From assembly GCF_002127325.2 (NCBI RefSeq), contig NC_035441.2:147264003-147328002 (forward strand): a DNA stretch of 64,000 nt, in the 5' to 3' direction. The stretch is from Helianthus annuus. Its lineage: Eukaryota; Streptophyta; Magnoliopsida; Asterales; Asteraceae. The translations under genes were made by a program, and so were the position numbers. Position 1 is the first letter of the stretch. Every line of letters begins with the position of its first letter. Positions 44,015-54,664 of this stretch are shown piece by piece. The notes under the pieces are model-generated. The model had not been told where the DNA came from, searched no databases, and saw nothing but the letters and a program-made list of their open reading frames with translations.

Positions 44015-47000
44015 TTCTCCCACTTAGCCGAGTAATCATTTACTATGAGTATTAGATAAGCCTGATCAGGAGTTAACACTCATTTTAGCCTTAAACAAGT
44101 ACTATAGCAGAAAAATACAGCCGTTGAATCATTATGCGACTCAGGACCCCCATTAATCATACTATAGCCTTAATTTAAAACCTAATCATCATGATCAAAA
44201 TACGCGTAAGCCCTTTGTTTGATTTGTAACTTTTATTTGTCTATATGCCATTATACCGGTTGAACATATTCTAACAGACATACAAAATCAAACTTGAGGA
44301 AAATTAACTAATACTTAATCATTCATAGTACGATATGCAATTGCGCACGACTATTAATTAATACCCGTCTATGAGCTCTCTTAATAAGACTTATGGGTAA
44401 TAGCCCTTCAGTTATAGGATCCTTAAGCATATCATGAATGTATTCGATACAAAACTTAGTTTCCTCAATTCGTTCATAAACGAATAATTAATTGCGTATC
44501 GAAACTTAATGCAGCACCTCTTGAACTGTTACTGTTCAAGGAGTTATGGTAGCTGACTTTATCACACTAATTCTTCAAAACATTATATGGAGTTAATAAA
44601 CTTATGAGTCCACTGATTAAATTTCCAACAACATTTAGTGACCATGTTATGTCGTTATAACTCAGGTTGTTTAATATCAGTGCATTATGACTCCTCCATG
44701 AAATAGGTTTTGTCTGCTGACATAAAGATATACCCGAAACTGCATCTTATAATCTTCGAATATCTCAAAGTTAGAGTAATAAACCGGTTTTAATTCTCAC
44801 TTCTTCTTTAAATTGTAGTCTCTCGTTTCTTTTAAAGATATTGTAATACTCCATTAGATGCTACACATTAATCTAGACATATCTAGTGTGTTGCAATATG
44901 AGTAATATCTAAACGAGTATAGACTTAAACTTACATAAGGCTTCTAATTAATGAAGCATAAATAAATAATCTCATTTATCCTATTGTCCTCTAAAGGAGA
45001 GCAATATTGATTGTTACATATGTAAGGACCCATTTAATGTTAAACTTATGGAACGAAACTAATATCCCATTGGGTCTATCTCAGTATGTTATGATATCAA
45101 TCACGTAAGAGATATCTCTGAGTTTTATTATATCAAAGTTTGTGTTAACAATGCTTTGACTTATGTAACATATGCTTGTCAAAGAATGTCATCTATATAG
45201 ACAAGTTTATTTTGGTTGCTCCCACTCATCTTGAGGTAGGTACATTAATCCACTTGATTCTTGATGAAAATAATTACGTTAGCTTTTCATCACATTATGA
45301 TGTTTGCATTAACCCATACATGGATATTATTGGCTTACAAATAAAGTGTTCTTTAACCTTCAGTTTGAAACTTTAGGTTGTTTTCTAATGAACATGTAAA
45401 TGTGTCAGCCATTTATTAGGGAAAATCGTTTTAATGTTCGTCTAATGTAGCTTAAAACTATTATAAGCTACTAGAACAGTGATGATCCTCAAAGAAATCT
45501 TTTGTTAGATATGCAATAAAGATTCTTTAATAATTTATCTCTTCCTGAGTACAACCTTTGACAACCAATCATGCTTTTGAGTGTCTTAACGCTTATATTA
45601 GGATTTGGTTTAGTTATGAACACTCTAAGGTAATTCAATCAAATCCCAAATGTTACACAAACACATAAAATCAGTTTTACTAGAAAACTGTTTTATTCCA
45701 TTCATATGATTGATTTACACTAATGGCTTAATTTGAAGAGATAGGATCAGTAAACATTTCCAAAATCCATTTCAACTTCAATTAGGGAGGTTATGTAATC
45801 ATCAAAGTTAGTAGGCTTTTAAACCTAGATGACCTCCTGAGTTGATTATTGGGTTCATTAGAAGTTTCAATTTTATGGATTAGCTCTTGGTTAGGTTGCT
45901 ATCATTTTCATTCTAAGTTTGTAAGAGTTGGTGCAGTATAGTGTACAAGAGGTGTAATCGGAGTTAAATTCGGAGTGAAATTTAATGACACTCTTCCCCC
46001 CGCCTCTTGTATTCCTTGCAAATCATGATAAGGACTTTGACTGCTCCCACCGAACTTAGAAATCTTTAGGAACTCAGCATGCGTAGGGTCAATGTGAAAC
46101 GACCAACAAATTCTAATAGAGAAACAAGTTAATGACGTTAGTTGTTGTAGTTTCTCTTGTTGAGGATTATGTTAGTTTAGGTAAGAAATCTAAGTGTGCC
46201 CACAATTAAGAAACAATGAAACTTTTGTAAGAGTAGCATTAGATTTGAGGAGACAAGTATTGATGATAGAACAGTGTCATGATGGAGCGGTGTCTTGTAC
46301 AAGAGGTGCAAACTTATAAGGTAATGTAAAATTTTCACTCCCCACCTCTTGCAACTATTGCAAGTTATTATTAAGACACTTAATGCTCCCACTGATCTTT
46401 AATATCTCTAAAATGCTATAAGAAAAGTTTCAATGAGCTACGTGACGCGGGAACCTATCACATATACGTTAGACTTTATTTGATTTCTTTAATGTCCAGA
46501 TATCATAAGAAACTTTAGGAACATATTTAATAGAAATCTTATAAAGTATATGTATGAATAAATTTCTTCTAAGACCGTGGGCCATATGTGACAAAATTTA
46601 GATACAAGTTGATAGTCTGTTAAATGATAAATGAATTATGTCTGAATATTCCATTTGGAATAAGTTCCACAAATGTCAATGAATGACTTATGATGGACCC
46701 ATCCTTATTCCCTAAGCCAAGTCATTTTTTAGGGCTTTAACGTCATGATTTAGAATCACTGAAAATGAGATTAAAAAAAAAATCATCCTCATTAACCATG
46801 TTATGATTTCTCATGAATTTTGGTTCTAATGGATGAAATTTATAAGTCTCATTTTCCTTTTGTCAAATTCTCGTTAGCATGATGACAAAGGTTGTGAAAA
46901 AATAAGGTATCATCTAGTTTCATCTTAGTAATGTTTCTATCCAGATATTTAGAACAAATAAGAGGAGAGTTTAAGATAAGTGTGACTTTATGTTGACTAT

Positions 47001-49410
47001 GCAAACCTCACAACCTTCATAACATTGCTTAATTATGATACTATATTCAATCAGAATATATAAGGTATCGAAAAGCGTTGTTGGAAGACTGTTCATTATG
47101 GTTCTTATAGTCTTAACATTTAATTTTGTCACTAACTCTCATGTTAGTTATTTGTCGAGTTCTGGTAAGGAAACGTATGGAACTAGAGTTAACTAATCAT
47201 GTGTTAGTTGGAATATTAAAATTATCAGACTTAAATATCATTAGTAAGTTACTATCTAATCAATTTATCCAACTGGTCTTTAGAATAATGGATAGTCTCG
47301 TTGCTTATGCCTAGTCTAATGACATAATTATGCAGTGAGATTTTCCCTTGAAGAACCTTAACGTTGGGATTAGCACTTGTAATTTGTCTATGGACTTTAG
47401 AACAATCCTCTCTTAAGGTTTTAGTGGTTGTAAGGTGAATAACATCTTATTTTCCAGTTTCAAACATTTATTTCTATGTACATATGTTGCTTATCAACAC
47501 ACTCGTTATACTTTGGTACTTTTGAGTGTTATAGCTGATTTATAATGCATCAAATTGTACAAATGAAAACTTAGTATGTAATGTACTGGAAAATGTACTT
47601 ATTTCCATGCGTAAGCCCTTAACTTTATGGGTCATGGTATTGTACATTATAATATATTCACATATACCACTTAACCATATAATTTATAATTAGTTAAATG
47701 AAGACATGCACCTTAGGAGTTCTTGTAATTATTCCACAATTATAGATTAGTCTTAGGAAAGACTTAATCTGGAATAACTTTAGTGATAGCAATTATGTTA
47801 GAGAGTTCTTGATTATCATAAGAGACATCATGTTCGATTTATCCTAATCATCATGCTCTACTTTTCTTCTGTAGTGCCTTATCAGAAAAGAGCAATAGGG
47901 TTATCGTGTCTTAAGAGATAATCAAGTATTTAATTTAAGAGCTAATTCTTATAGAAACTTTAAATAAAGCAAAGCATTTTAGATTCAAGAATTAAAGTGG
48001 ATTAGATATAGACTTATAGAAGAAAATTATAGTGAGTAAAAAATATGGGTACTAAGAATAAGGCAGACAAAATGATCACAAAATTAATTGAGGATCATTA
48101 ATATAAGGATCATTATGTGAAGAGGTTGTGATATGTCTATTACTAACATCAAAATAATAGACTACTTAAAGTTCTACTTAAACGAAGACAAAACAGCTTT
48201 GGCCAGAAGTGTAATCATTTAAGCATATGTGCAAAGTGGTTGTAACAAATCAGCTTTGGCCAGAAATTGAGACAAACACTTTAGTTATGCACTTGTTGAG
48301 TATGCCATCTATGAATGAATTAGATCAGCTTTGGCCAGAAATTAAGACATTCATGCTTATGATGCACACACAACATAGCTTTCGTAATACTTGGATGATA
48401 AGTAGATGTATCAAGTCAGCTTTGGCCAGAAATGATATATCAAAAACTCATTCAAGTAAATCCATTTTGGTTTTGTAAAACATTATTTGATCCTCATTAA
48501 TTAACTAAAAATTAACTAAAATTTTTCTTTAGTTAACATTTAAACAGCCTAAAATAATGAGATTGCGAGTCGCAACCACGATCTCGACTAATGACGTTAT
48601 GGTTGCGAGTCGCAACTACGGTCTCGACTAATCACGTTATGGTTGCGAGTCGCAACTACGGTCTCGACTAATCACGTTATGGTTGCGAGTAGCAACCTCA
48701 TGGTCTCGAGTGATGACGTAATGGTTGCGAGTAGCAACCTCATGGTTGCGAGTGATGACGTTATGGTTGCGAGTAGCAACCTCATGGTTTCGAGTGATGA
48801 CGTTATGGTTGCGAGTAGCAACCTCATGGTTGCGAGTAGCAACCTCATGGTTGCGAGTAGCAACCTCGTGGTCTCGAGTAGCAACCTCGCTAACAGCTGT
48901 TAATTGTGATATCATAACCGAAAATTCGAAATCTAAGGGATTAAGAGATATTCTTTCCTGTTTTAAGCTGATCTAATTTTGTCAACATATTTCGAAAATA
49001 ATAACTGTTTATCTAATAACAGTTTCGAATAAAATTAAAAGATAAAATTAGATCAAACATGGAAAAAACACCCATTAATCCTAAATCATTCCAAAACATA
49101 ACAGAATACTTCGAATTTTCTCATGAACATGATGAACCCTAATCATAAAAAATAAAATTCTGGAACCCGAAACCTGAATTTTTTTTTTTAAGACTTCTAA
49201 ACAGATTTCGGTTGTAAACATAAACCCAGTTAAAATCGAATGAACATATGATTATTTTTTCACGAAAACAAAGATCTCGAGTCGATACTCATGACTCGAA
49301 ACCGGCTGTTAAGGTTTTAAAGGTTTCAAAATTCCGTTTTCCAAGTTTCAATCCCAGAATTATGGATACGAAAACAGAACTGACTAATCAACATATGCTC
49401 TGATACCACA
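44015..49410 (-). other. Interior of the LARD-like element
   Basis: AT-rich and non-coding. Notable parts are two related blocks with a CCACCTCTTGCA- or CCGCCTCTTGTA-type core followed by GCTCCCAC (about 45950-46060 and 46300-46400), four copies of CAGCTTTGGCCAGAA (48194, 48251, 48326, 48417) and a minisatellite at 48560-48900. No RT, integrase or gag motif was seen on the minus strand. Confidence 0.7.
48560..48900. repeat. Palindromic 21-bp minisatellite
   Basis: Units of the form GGTTGCGAGTAGCAACCTCAT, each with a GGTTGCGAGT(C/A)GCAACC dyad, alternating with longer units that add GTGATGACGTTAT. 21 bp is seven codons, so the array is open on both strands and reads as an ATRNHEV heptad repeat on the minus strand; I regard this as a by-product. 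Confidence 0.88.
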
Positions 49411-49843
49411 TGTTGGTTCAGTTCTGTTTATGCATGAAGAAAACAATATAAATCATACCTGTCACAGCAGATAGTGCAGAGGAGAATCCAGTAATGGAGT
49501 TCGACATGCCTGTCATCTTGATCTGGTTCCTCCTTAGGGTGCTGACTGATGATGGGGACTTAGAGAACCGAAAAGGGGTATCGGTTATGGAGAGGAGGTT
49601 TCGTGATGATGTTATGACTAATGGGGTGTGTGAATTGTGTAACTGAGTAACCCTTAAACCTCCACATAACTCTCCTTATATAAGCACCCAGGAGGAAACC
49701 TAATTAGTTACTAAGGGTAATATGGTCCATCAACAATTACCAACTAATTAAATAATAGGTTCTAATATATTTTGATCTCTATAATGTAAATGATTATGAT
49801 GGCTATAGATTAAATATTAATACGTAATATATTTAATCTTACA
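49411..49843 (-). repeat. 5' LTR of the non-coding element
   Basis: 433-bp partner of 43582-44014, followed on its inner side by the iMet primer-binding site (49397-49408). Confidence 0.92.
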
Positions 49844-50377
49844 ATTGATTGGAACTAGTAACATTCACTATTTACATGTGTTAGAATATATTTGTTGTGC
49901 CGCATGTAGATATACAACTTCCTTCCGGTGATGCTTTATGATTTTCAGGCTTTAGTCGACTTTTACATATGCGTGACAAGTTGATCATTCTAACTGACCT
50001 TAAAAAGTAGAACTTCAAGCTACCAAACTTTACGTGTTTTCCTGCTCTTGACTCTTGAGTGGACGTGCGCAAGTGTCTTAGGGGAGACGGGGCGGTCCCG
50101 TTATAGGGAAGTTCCACGCGTGATTTTACCACGCAACACCGCCGCCACTTCAAAGATAACGCGTTATCTTTTCAACGCGTGGAACAGATAACGCGTTGAA
50201 AAGTTTGAAATTCGAACGTTGTGCACATGACCGTTGGGTTTGAACGGTTACTTTATTAAAAAAAAATAATCCATTTTTTTTATATATATATCCACATTTT
50301 AACCATTTTTTCACACACCAAACTCTATCTTTAACCAATTTAAACCCATTTCACCCAATTTTTTATATCTTCCTCAA

Positions 50378-51631
50378 ATGGAATTCCCTACCGATTCGAC
50401 GTTTCCGATGTCTAGCGATTCCGAGTCGTCTTCCGACAACGACACGCTAAACTATTTTGTGTCGGTGTATAACGAGCTTGATGCCGAGTCGTCCCGCCCA
50501 AAGAAGAAGATGGTCGGCCGTGATCGTATACGTGCCAACGAAGTTTTGATGAACGATTATTTTGTGGAAAACCCGCTATACAATTCCGAAACGTTTAGAG
50601 ATCGTTTTCGTTTACCCAAAGAATTATTTTTAAAGATTGTTGGAGACATTGAAGCAAGCGAGGGATGGTTTCAAGAAGGTTACGATGCGAGGGGCAAACC
50701 AAGTTTCACGCCGATTCAAAAATGCACGTCCGCCATTCGCCAACTAGCGACAGGTAACCCACCCGATCAATATGATGAATACCTAGCTATGTCTGAAAGA
50801 ACTTCACGTGAGTGTTTGCAATTTTTTTGCAATGCGGTTATTAAGTTGTATTCTAACGAGTTTTTACGAAAACCGACGAGCCACGACATCTCTCGTATTT
50901 ATGTCGCACACGAGGCTAGATGGCATTTTCCCGGGATGCTCGGTAGCATCGATTGTACACATATCGAGTGGAAAAATTGTCCAAGAGAGTTGCGAGGGGC
51001 GTATGTGAGGGGAGACATCAAAAGACCAACCATCATACTAGAAGCGGTGGCGTCGAATGATTTATGGATTTGGCATTCGTATTTCGGTGTCCCAGGTTCA
51101 AACAACGACATCAATGTGTTGCACACGTCGCCGTTGTTCCAAAGCGTAACGGATGGTACCGCACCTTCCTCTCCTTTCTACGTGAACGGTCGACATTACA
51201 GACGAGGCTTTTATCTTGTCGATGGTATCTACCCGTCTTGGTCTGTTTTTGTGAAAGCTCCCTCATTTCCCGTCGAGGCTAAAGAAAAGGCGTTCAAAAA
51301 ATTGCAAGAATCGGCAAGAAAAGATGTTGAGAGGGCGTTTGGTGTTTTAAAGGGTAGATGGGGTATACTACACCGACCGGTTCGTTCGATGACCAAGAAA
51401 GCAATACATAGCATAGTGTATGCGTGTATCATATTGCACAATATGTTGATCAAACACGACGGACGTGCAATATCCCCGGATTGGGTACCGGATCCTCCTA
51501 CACAAGTTCAAGTTCCACAAGATATCAATTTACAATTGCGTAACGAAGAAACTCACTTTCGGTTGAGATACGATTTAATCGAACTAGTAGGTTCTCTAGG
51601 TTTGGAGTTTCCGGATTCGGACGAGGAGTAG
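50378..51631 (+). CDS. PIF/Harbinger transposase 1
   Basis: 417 residues from ATG 50378, uninterrupted. The acidic N-terminus (SSDSESSSDNDT) is followed by the helical DNA-binding region (about residues 60-180, with RTSRECLQFFCNAV) and the nuclease domain of plant Harbinger transposases. Candidate catalytic residues are D192 in GSIDCTHIEW, D282 in LVDGIYPSW and E318 in KDVERAFGVLKGRW, which gives a DD35E triad. The protein would cut and join the element ends at TTA sites. Known elements of the superfamily need a Myb/SANT-like partner protein for nuclear import and binding, and none is encoded here. It differs from domesticated HARBI1-like genes in that it still sits between matching termini. 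Confidence 0.9.
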   Translation: MEFPTDSTFPMSSDSESSSDNDTLNYFVSVYNELDAESSRPKKKMVGRDRIRANEVLMNDYFVENPLYNSETFRDRFRLPKELFLKIVGDIEASEGWFQEGYDARGKPSFTPIQKCTSAIRQLATGNPPDQYDEYLAMSERTSRECLQFFCNAVIKLYSNEFLRKPTSHDISRIYVAHEARWHFPGMLGSIDCTHIEWKNCPRELRGAYVRGDIKRPTIILEAVASNDLWIWHSYFGVPGSNNDINVLHTSPLFQSVTDGTAPSSPFYVNGRHYRRGFYLVDGIYPSWSVFVKAPSFPVEAKEKAFKKLQESARKDVERAFGVLKGRWGILHRPVRSMTKKAIHSIVYACIILHNMLIKHDGRAISPDWVPDPPTQVQVPQDINLQLRNEETHFRLRYDLIELVGSLGLEFPDSDEE

Positions 51632-51735
51632 GTTTTTTTTTTTTTTTTTTAAATTGTATGTTCCTAGTATGTTAAATTCGAGGAGTAGGTTTTTCTTTTT
51701 TTTTTTAAATTGTATGTTCCTAGTATGTTAAATTG
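51622..51735. repeat. 57-bp duplication spanning the transposase stop
   Basis: CGAGGAGTAGG followed by a T run and AAATTGTATGTTCCTAGTAT occurs at 51622 and 51679. The first copy contains the stop codon of transposase 1. Confidence 0.85.
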
Positions 51736-51973
51736 AAATAGTATGTTTTAAAATTAATGAAATTTTTAATTTTAGTGTTTTATTGTTAATTTCTAATTTA
51801 AAAATAAAAGTTAAAAAAATTGGGAGGGAGTGATAGAATCCATCACTAGTGATTCCACCCCTAGTCCATTTCTATCACTAGTGATGGAAATATGGTTGAT
51901 GACATGGCATTAGTTGATTGGATAGTGGGAGTGATGGAATCCATCACTAGTGATTCCACCCCTAGTCCCCTTA

Positions 51974-53810
51974 GGGGATACGGAGTGGCAGCGGCAAAGC
52001 AGCGGCAAATGAGTTTGCCGCGCGGCAAACACCGCCGCCGACCAACATAGGTCGCGGCAAAACATTGATCTCGGTGACCCTTTGCCGACTCGAGTAAATG
52101 AAATGGAAAAAGGGGGGGCCACTCCAACGGTAATATGACCGTTTAAAAAAAAATATTTTTTTTTTAAATTAAACTATATATATATTACCAACCATTTAAC
52201 CATATACTTTCCAATTGAGCTATACTCATACAAACCAATTCCTTCTAAAAGTTTACCATACAAAATGGCGGATGAACTCCCGTTATGGTTCCCACCCATG
52301 AGTAGCGACGATTCATCCGATAGTAGCATTCTTTTTTTTCAAAATCTCATCGAAGAAGCCGAACTTCAAGATACCGGCACATCTAACCGAAGGAGATATA
52401 TTGAACGTCAACGTGAGGAGGGGCATGAGACACTCATGGCGGATTATTTTGTCGAAGACCCGAAGTACAACGAAGATATCTTTCGGCATAGGTTCCGTAT
52501 GTCGAAACGTTTGTTTCTAAAAATTGTGTCCGATGTGGAAGAGAACGACCCGTGGTTTGTAGAGGCCCCCGATGCGCGAGGTAGGAAGGGCTTTACGCCC
52601 TTGCAAAAGGTGACATCGGCTATTAAACAGCTCGCAACTGGAAACACTCCAGACGAGAACGACGAGTACTTGCATATGGCCGAAAGAACTTCCCGCGAGT
52701 GCCTAGAATATTTTTGTGACACGGTTTGCAAAATATATGGTCCAGAGTTCTTACGTAGACCGACAAGCCACGACATGACACTTTTATACCAAGCTCATGA
52801 GGAAAAACATCACCTTCCAGGTATGTTCGGTAGCCTTGATTGCACCCATTTCGTTTGGCGTTTTTGTCCGACAGAGTATCGAGGCCAATATATGCGAGGA
52901 GATCATAGATACCCGACTATTATGCTCGAAGCGGTTGCTTCTCAAGACTTATGGTTTTGGCATGCTTTTGCCGGTCCACCGGGTTCTCAAAACGATATCA
53001 ATGTTCTACAACAATCTCCGTTATTTTTAACGGAACGAAATGGAACCGCGCCAAAATGTCCATTTTACGTTAACAACCATTTATACAAACGTGGTTATTT
53101 GCTCGTGGATGGAATCTACCTTTCGTGGTCCGTGTTTGTGAAGTCGATCCCTTACCCTCACGAAGTAAACGAAAAGAAATTCAAGAGGCAACATGAGGCG
53201 GCAAGAAAAGACGTCGAACGGGTTTTTGGTGTTTTGAAGGGGAAATGGGGTGTATTGAGTCGACCGATGCGAGCAAGATCGGTTAAAAAAATTAGGAATG
53301 TCGTGTACACGTGTATTATTTTACACAACATGATTTTGAAAGACGATGGAAAGGCGATAGCACCGGTGCACATTCGGGATCCTCCGGTCGAGCCGGCTCT
53401 AGACGATACGGTGTTGGGCGAGTTGTTGAATGAAGACACCCATTGGAGACTCAAACACGATCTCATAGATCATCTCGCAAGTCAAGATTTACCCCATCTT
53501 TTGGCCGATTCCGACGAAGACTAGTTTAAATTGTTTCATGCTAATGTAATTTTATTGTTTTTTAATTTAGTGTAACTTTGATGTTTTTAATTTAATTTAT
53601 GAAACTTTATTGTTTTTAATTTATTTATATTAAATTAATTATTGCAAAAAAAAAAAATAATAATAAAAGTTTACCACTTCAGCAAGTGTTTAAACCATTG
53701 CCAACACTTTTCAGCAAAGTTTAAACACTTTTGCCTAATTGACATGGCGCGCTCTGATTGGTCGGTTTTTTGTTTTGCCACTTTAAAGTGTTTAACCACT
53801 CCTTATACCC
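51974..53810 (+). mobile_element. PIF/Harbinger element 2
   Basis: 1837 bp between TTA at 51971-51973 and TTA at 53811-53813. The left terminus GGGGATACGGAGTGG pairs with the inverse right terminus GGGTATAAGGAGTGG (13 of 15). It abuts element 1 with only the shared TTA between. One transposase gene; no partner gene. Confidence 0.87.
52265..53524 (+). CDS. PIF/Harbinger transposase 2
   Basis: 419 residues, uninterrupted, aligning with transposase 1 without gaps through the catalytic core. D192 (GSLDCTHFVW), D282 (LVDGIYLSW) and E318 (KDVERVFGVLKGKW) are at the same residue numbers. The N-terminal 50 residues and the C-terminal 60 diverge, ending in an acidic DSDED. The two are clearly related subfamilies and not recent copies of each other. 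Intact frames suggest either recent activity or cross-mobilisation. Confidence 0.9.
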   Translation: MADELPLWFPPMSSDDSSDSSILFFQNLIEEAELQDTGTSNRRRYIERQREEGHETLMADYFVEDPKYNEDIFRHRFRMSKRLFLKIVSDVEENDPWFVEAPDARGRKGFTPLQKVTSAIKQLATGNTPDENDEYLHMAERTSRECLEYFCDTVCKIYGPEFLRRPTSHDMTLLYQAHEEKHHLPGMFGSLDCTHFVWRFCPTEYRGQYMRGDHRYPTIMLEAVASQDLWFWHAFAGPPGSQNDINVLQQSPLFLTERNGTAPKCPFYVNNHLYKRGYLLVDGIYLSWSVFVKSIPYPHEVNEKKFKRQHEAARKDVERVFGVLKGKWGVLSRPMRARSVKKIRNVVYTCIILHNMILKDDGKAIAPVHIRDPPVEPALDDTVLGELLNEDTHWRLKHDLIDHLASQDLPHLLADSDED

Positions 53811-53989
53811 TTAATCAGATATAGACCCAATCATTCATATTGGGGAGGAACTTCAATTAACAATTTGATTTGACTTTTCAAGTTTCCTTCTCGTAATGTA
53901 TGGGCATGATGATTATGCTTAGCATTGTCAAACTTTTTTAAACGTGCAAGCTCCAAAAGCTTGATAAATATTCCCTCTTTCGTCATTTC

Positions 53990-54195
53990 CAGTGGCGAAG
54001 CTTGAGATTTCCGACCCGCGAAAGGGAGGGGGGGGGGGAGGTGGGGAGGTCACCGGACCTAAAAATTTCTATAAAACGGGAGGTCAAAAATGTATATACC
54101 AAAAAATTTCTATACGAAAACTACATACTCTCCACTATTGAGCGAAAAGTTCGAGGGTCGGCCGCCCCCTCCCGCCCCTTAAAAGCGTCGCCATG
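53990..54195. mobile_element. hAT-type MITE with a G tract, second copy
   Basis: 206 bp between 8-bp repeats GTCATTTC (53982-53989 and 54196-54203). The left end CAGTGGCGAAGCTTG is close to that of the MITE at 34298; the right end inverted is CATGGCGACGCTTTT. A G-rich run lies at 54024-54049. Confidence 0.85.
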
Positions 54196-54203
54196 GTCAT
54201 TTC

Positions 54204-54664
54204 CAATAATATGGACGAAAATCAAAATGGAGACCAAATCTGCCGTTTACCTCCCATGGAATGCCTTATAAGTTTTACCAGACCATCAATTGCTTTGTTC
54301 CATCTCTAAGCAAAAGCACATAGTTCCTATGATGGTGAGATCAATCTCAACAGTAACGAATTCGTAGACGGTCCATTAGCTATTTAGAAGAATAAAAGAC
54401 GTATTCAAAGAGCTTGGCTGCATGAAAGGTGATCCAATATTCTCAATTTCTTTCCGGCTTGTTGGATACGATTAGAAAAGACATGATCACTTTAGAAAAC
54501 AAGTCCCAGCGAGACTACAAATCAACTTTAAAAATAACACAAAGCAGTGAGATTATAAGTAAATTACAAAGCAGTCTCTGGTTGAGTTCCAGAAAGCAAA
54601 TAACAAGCTTTTCGAAATCAAGAAACATATAATTTGACATTTGAGAAACGGGGAATGCGGATGA
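54204..54664. other. Spacer between MITE and RPN12A
   Basis: No long frame. Together with 53814-53981 it looks like one older unique sequence split by the hAT MITE. It includes the 3' untranslated region of RPN12A at its right end. Confidence 0.4.

Larger units (their letters stand above)
43582..49843 (-). mobile_element. Non-coding LTR retrotransposon (LARD-like)
   Basis: 6262 bp between ATTGA duplications (43577-43581 and 49844-49848). LTRs of 433 bp lie at 43582-44014 and 49411-49843. I saw one difference (G/A in ATTAATGCGTAAT). On the minus strand the primer-binding site TGGTATCAGAGC (49397-49408) and the purine tract AAGTGGGAGAA (44015-44025) are in place. The 5.4-kb interior has no frame over about 92 codons. 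Short LTRs and this type of purine tract resemble Ty1/copia, but without coding sequence the superfamily stays open. Confidence 0.88.
50081..51970 (+). mobile_element. PIF/Harbinger element 1
   Basis: 1890 bp, preceded by TTA (50078-50080) and followed by TTA (51971-51973). The left terminus GGGGAGACGGGGCGG pairs with the right terminus read inward, GGGGACTAGGGGTGG. It contains one intact transposase gene and no Myb-like gene. Dyads lie near the left end (50155-50203) and a subterminal duplication near the right end (51826-51867 and 51927-51968, with ATCACTAGTGAT). Confidence 0.85.

Noticed and set aside
48190..48900. A CRISPR-like array
   Set aside because: Plant nuclear DNA; the repeats are contiguous or irregularly spaced, part of an LTR element, and have no unique spacers of equal length.
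48637..48976. Open frames with heptad repeats on both strands
   Set aside because: They follow from the 21-bp minisatellite, which has no stop in any of these frames, not from selection for a protein.
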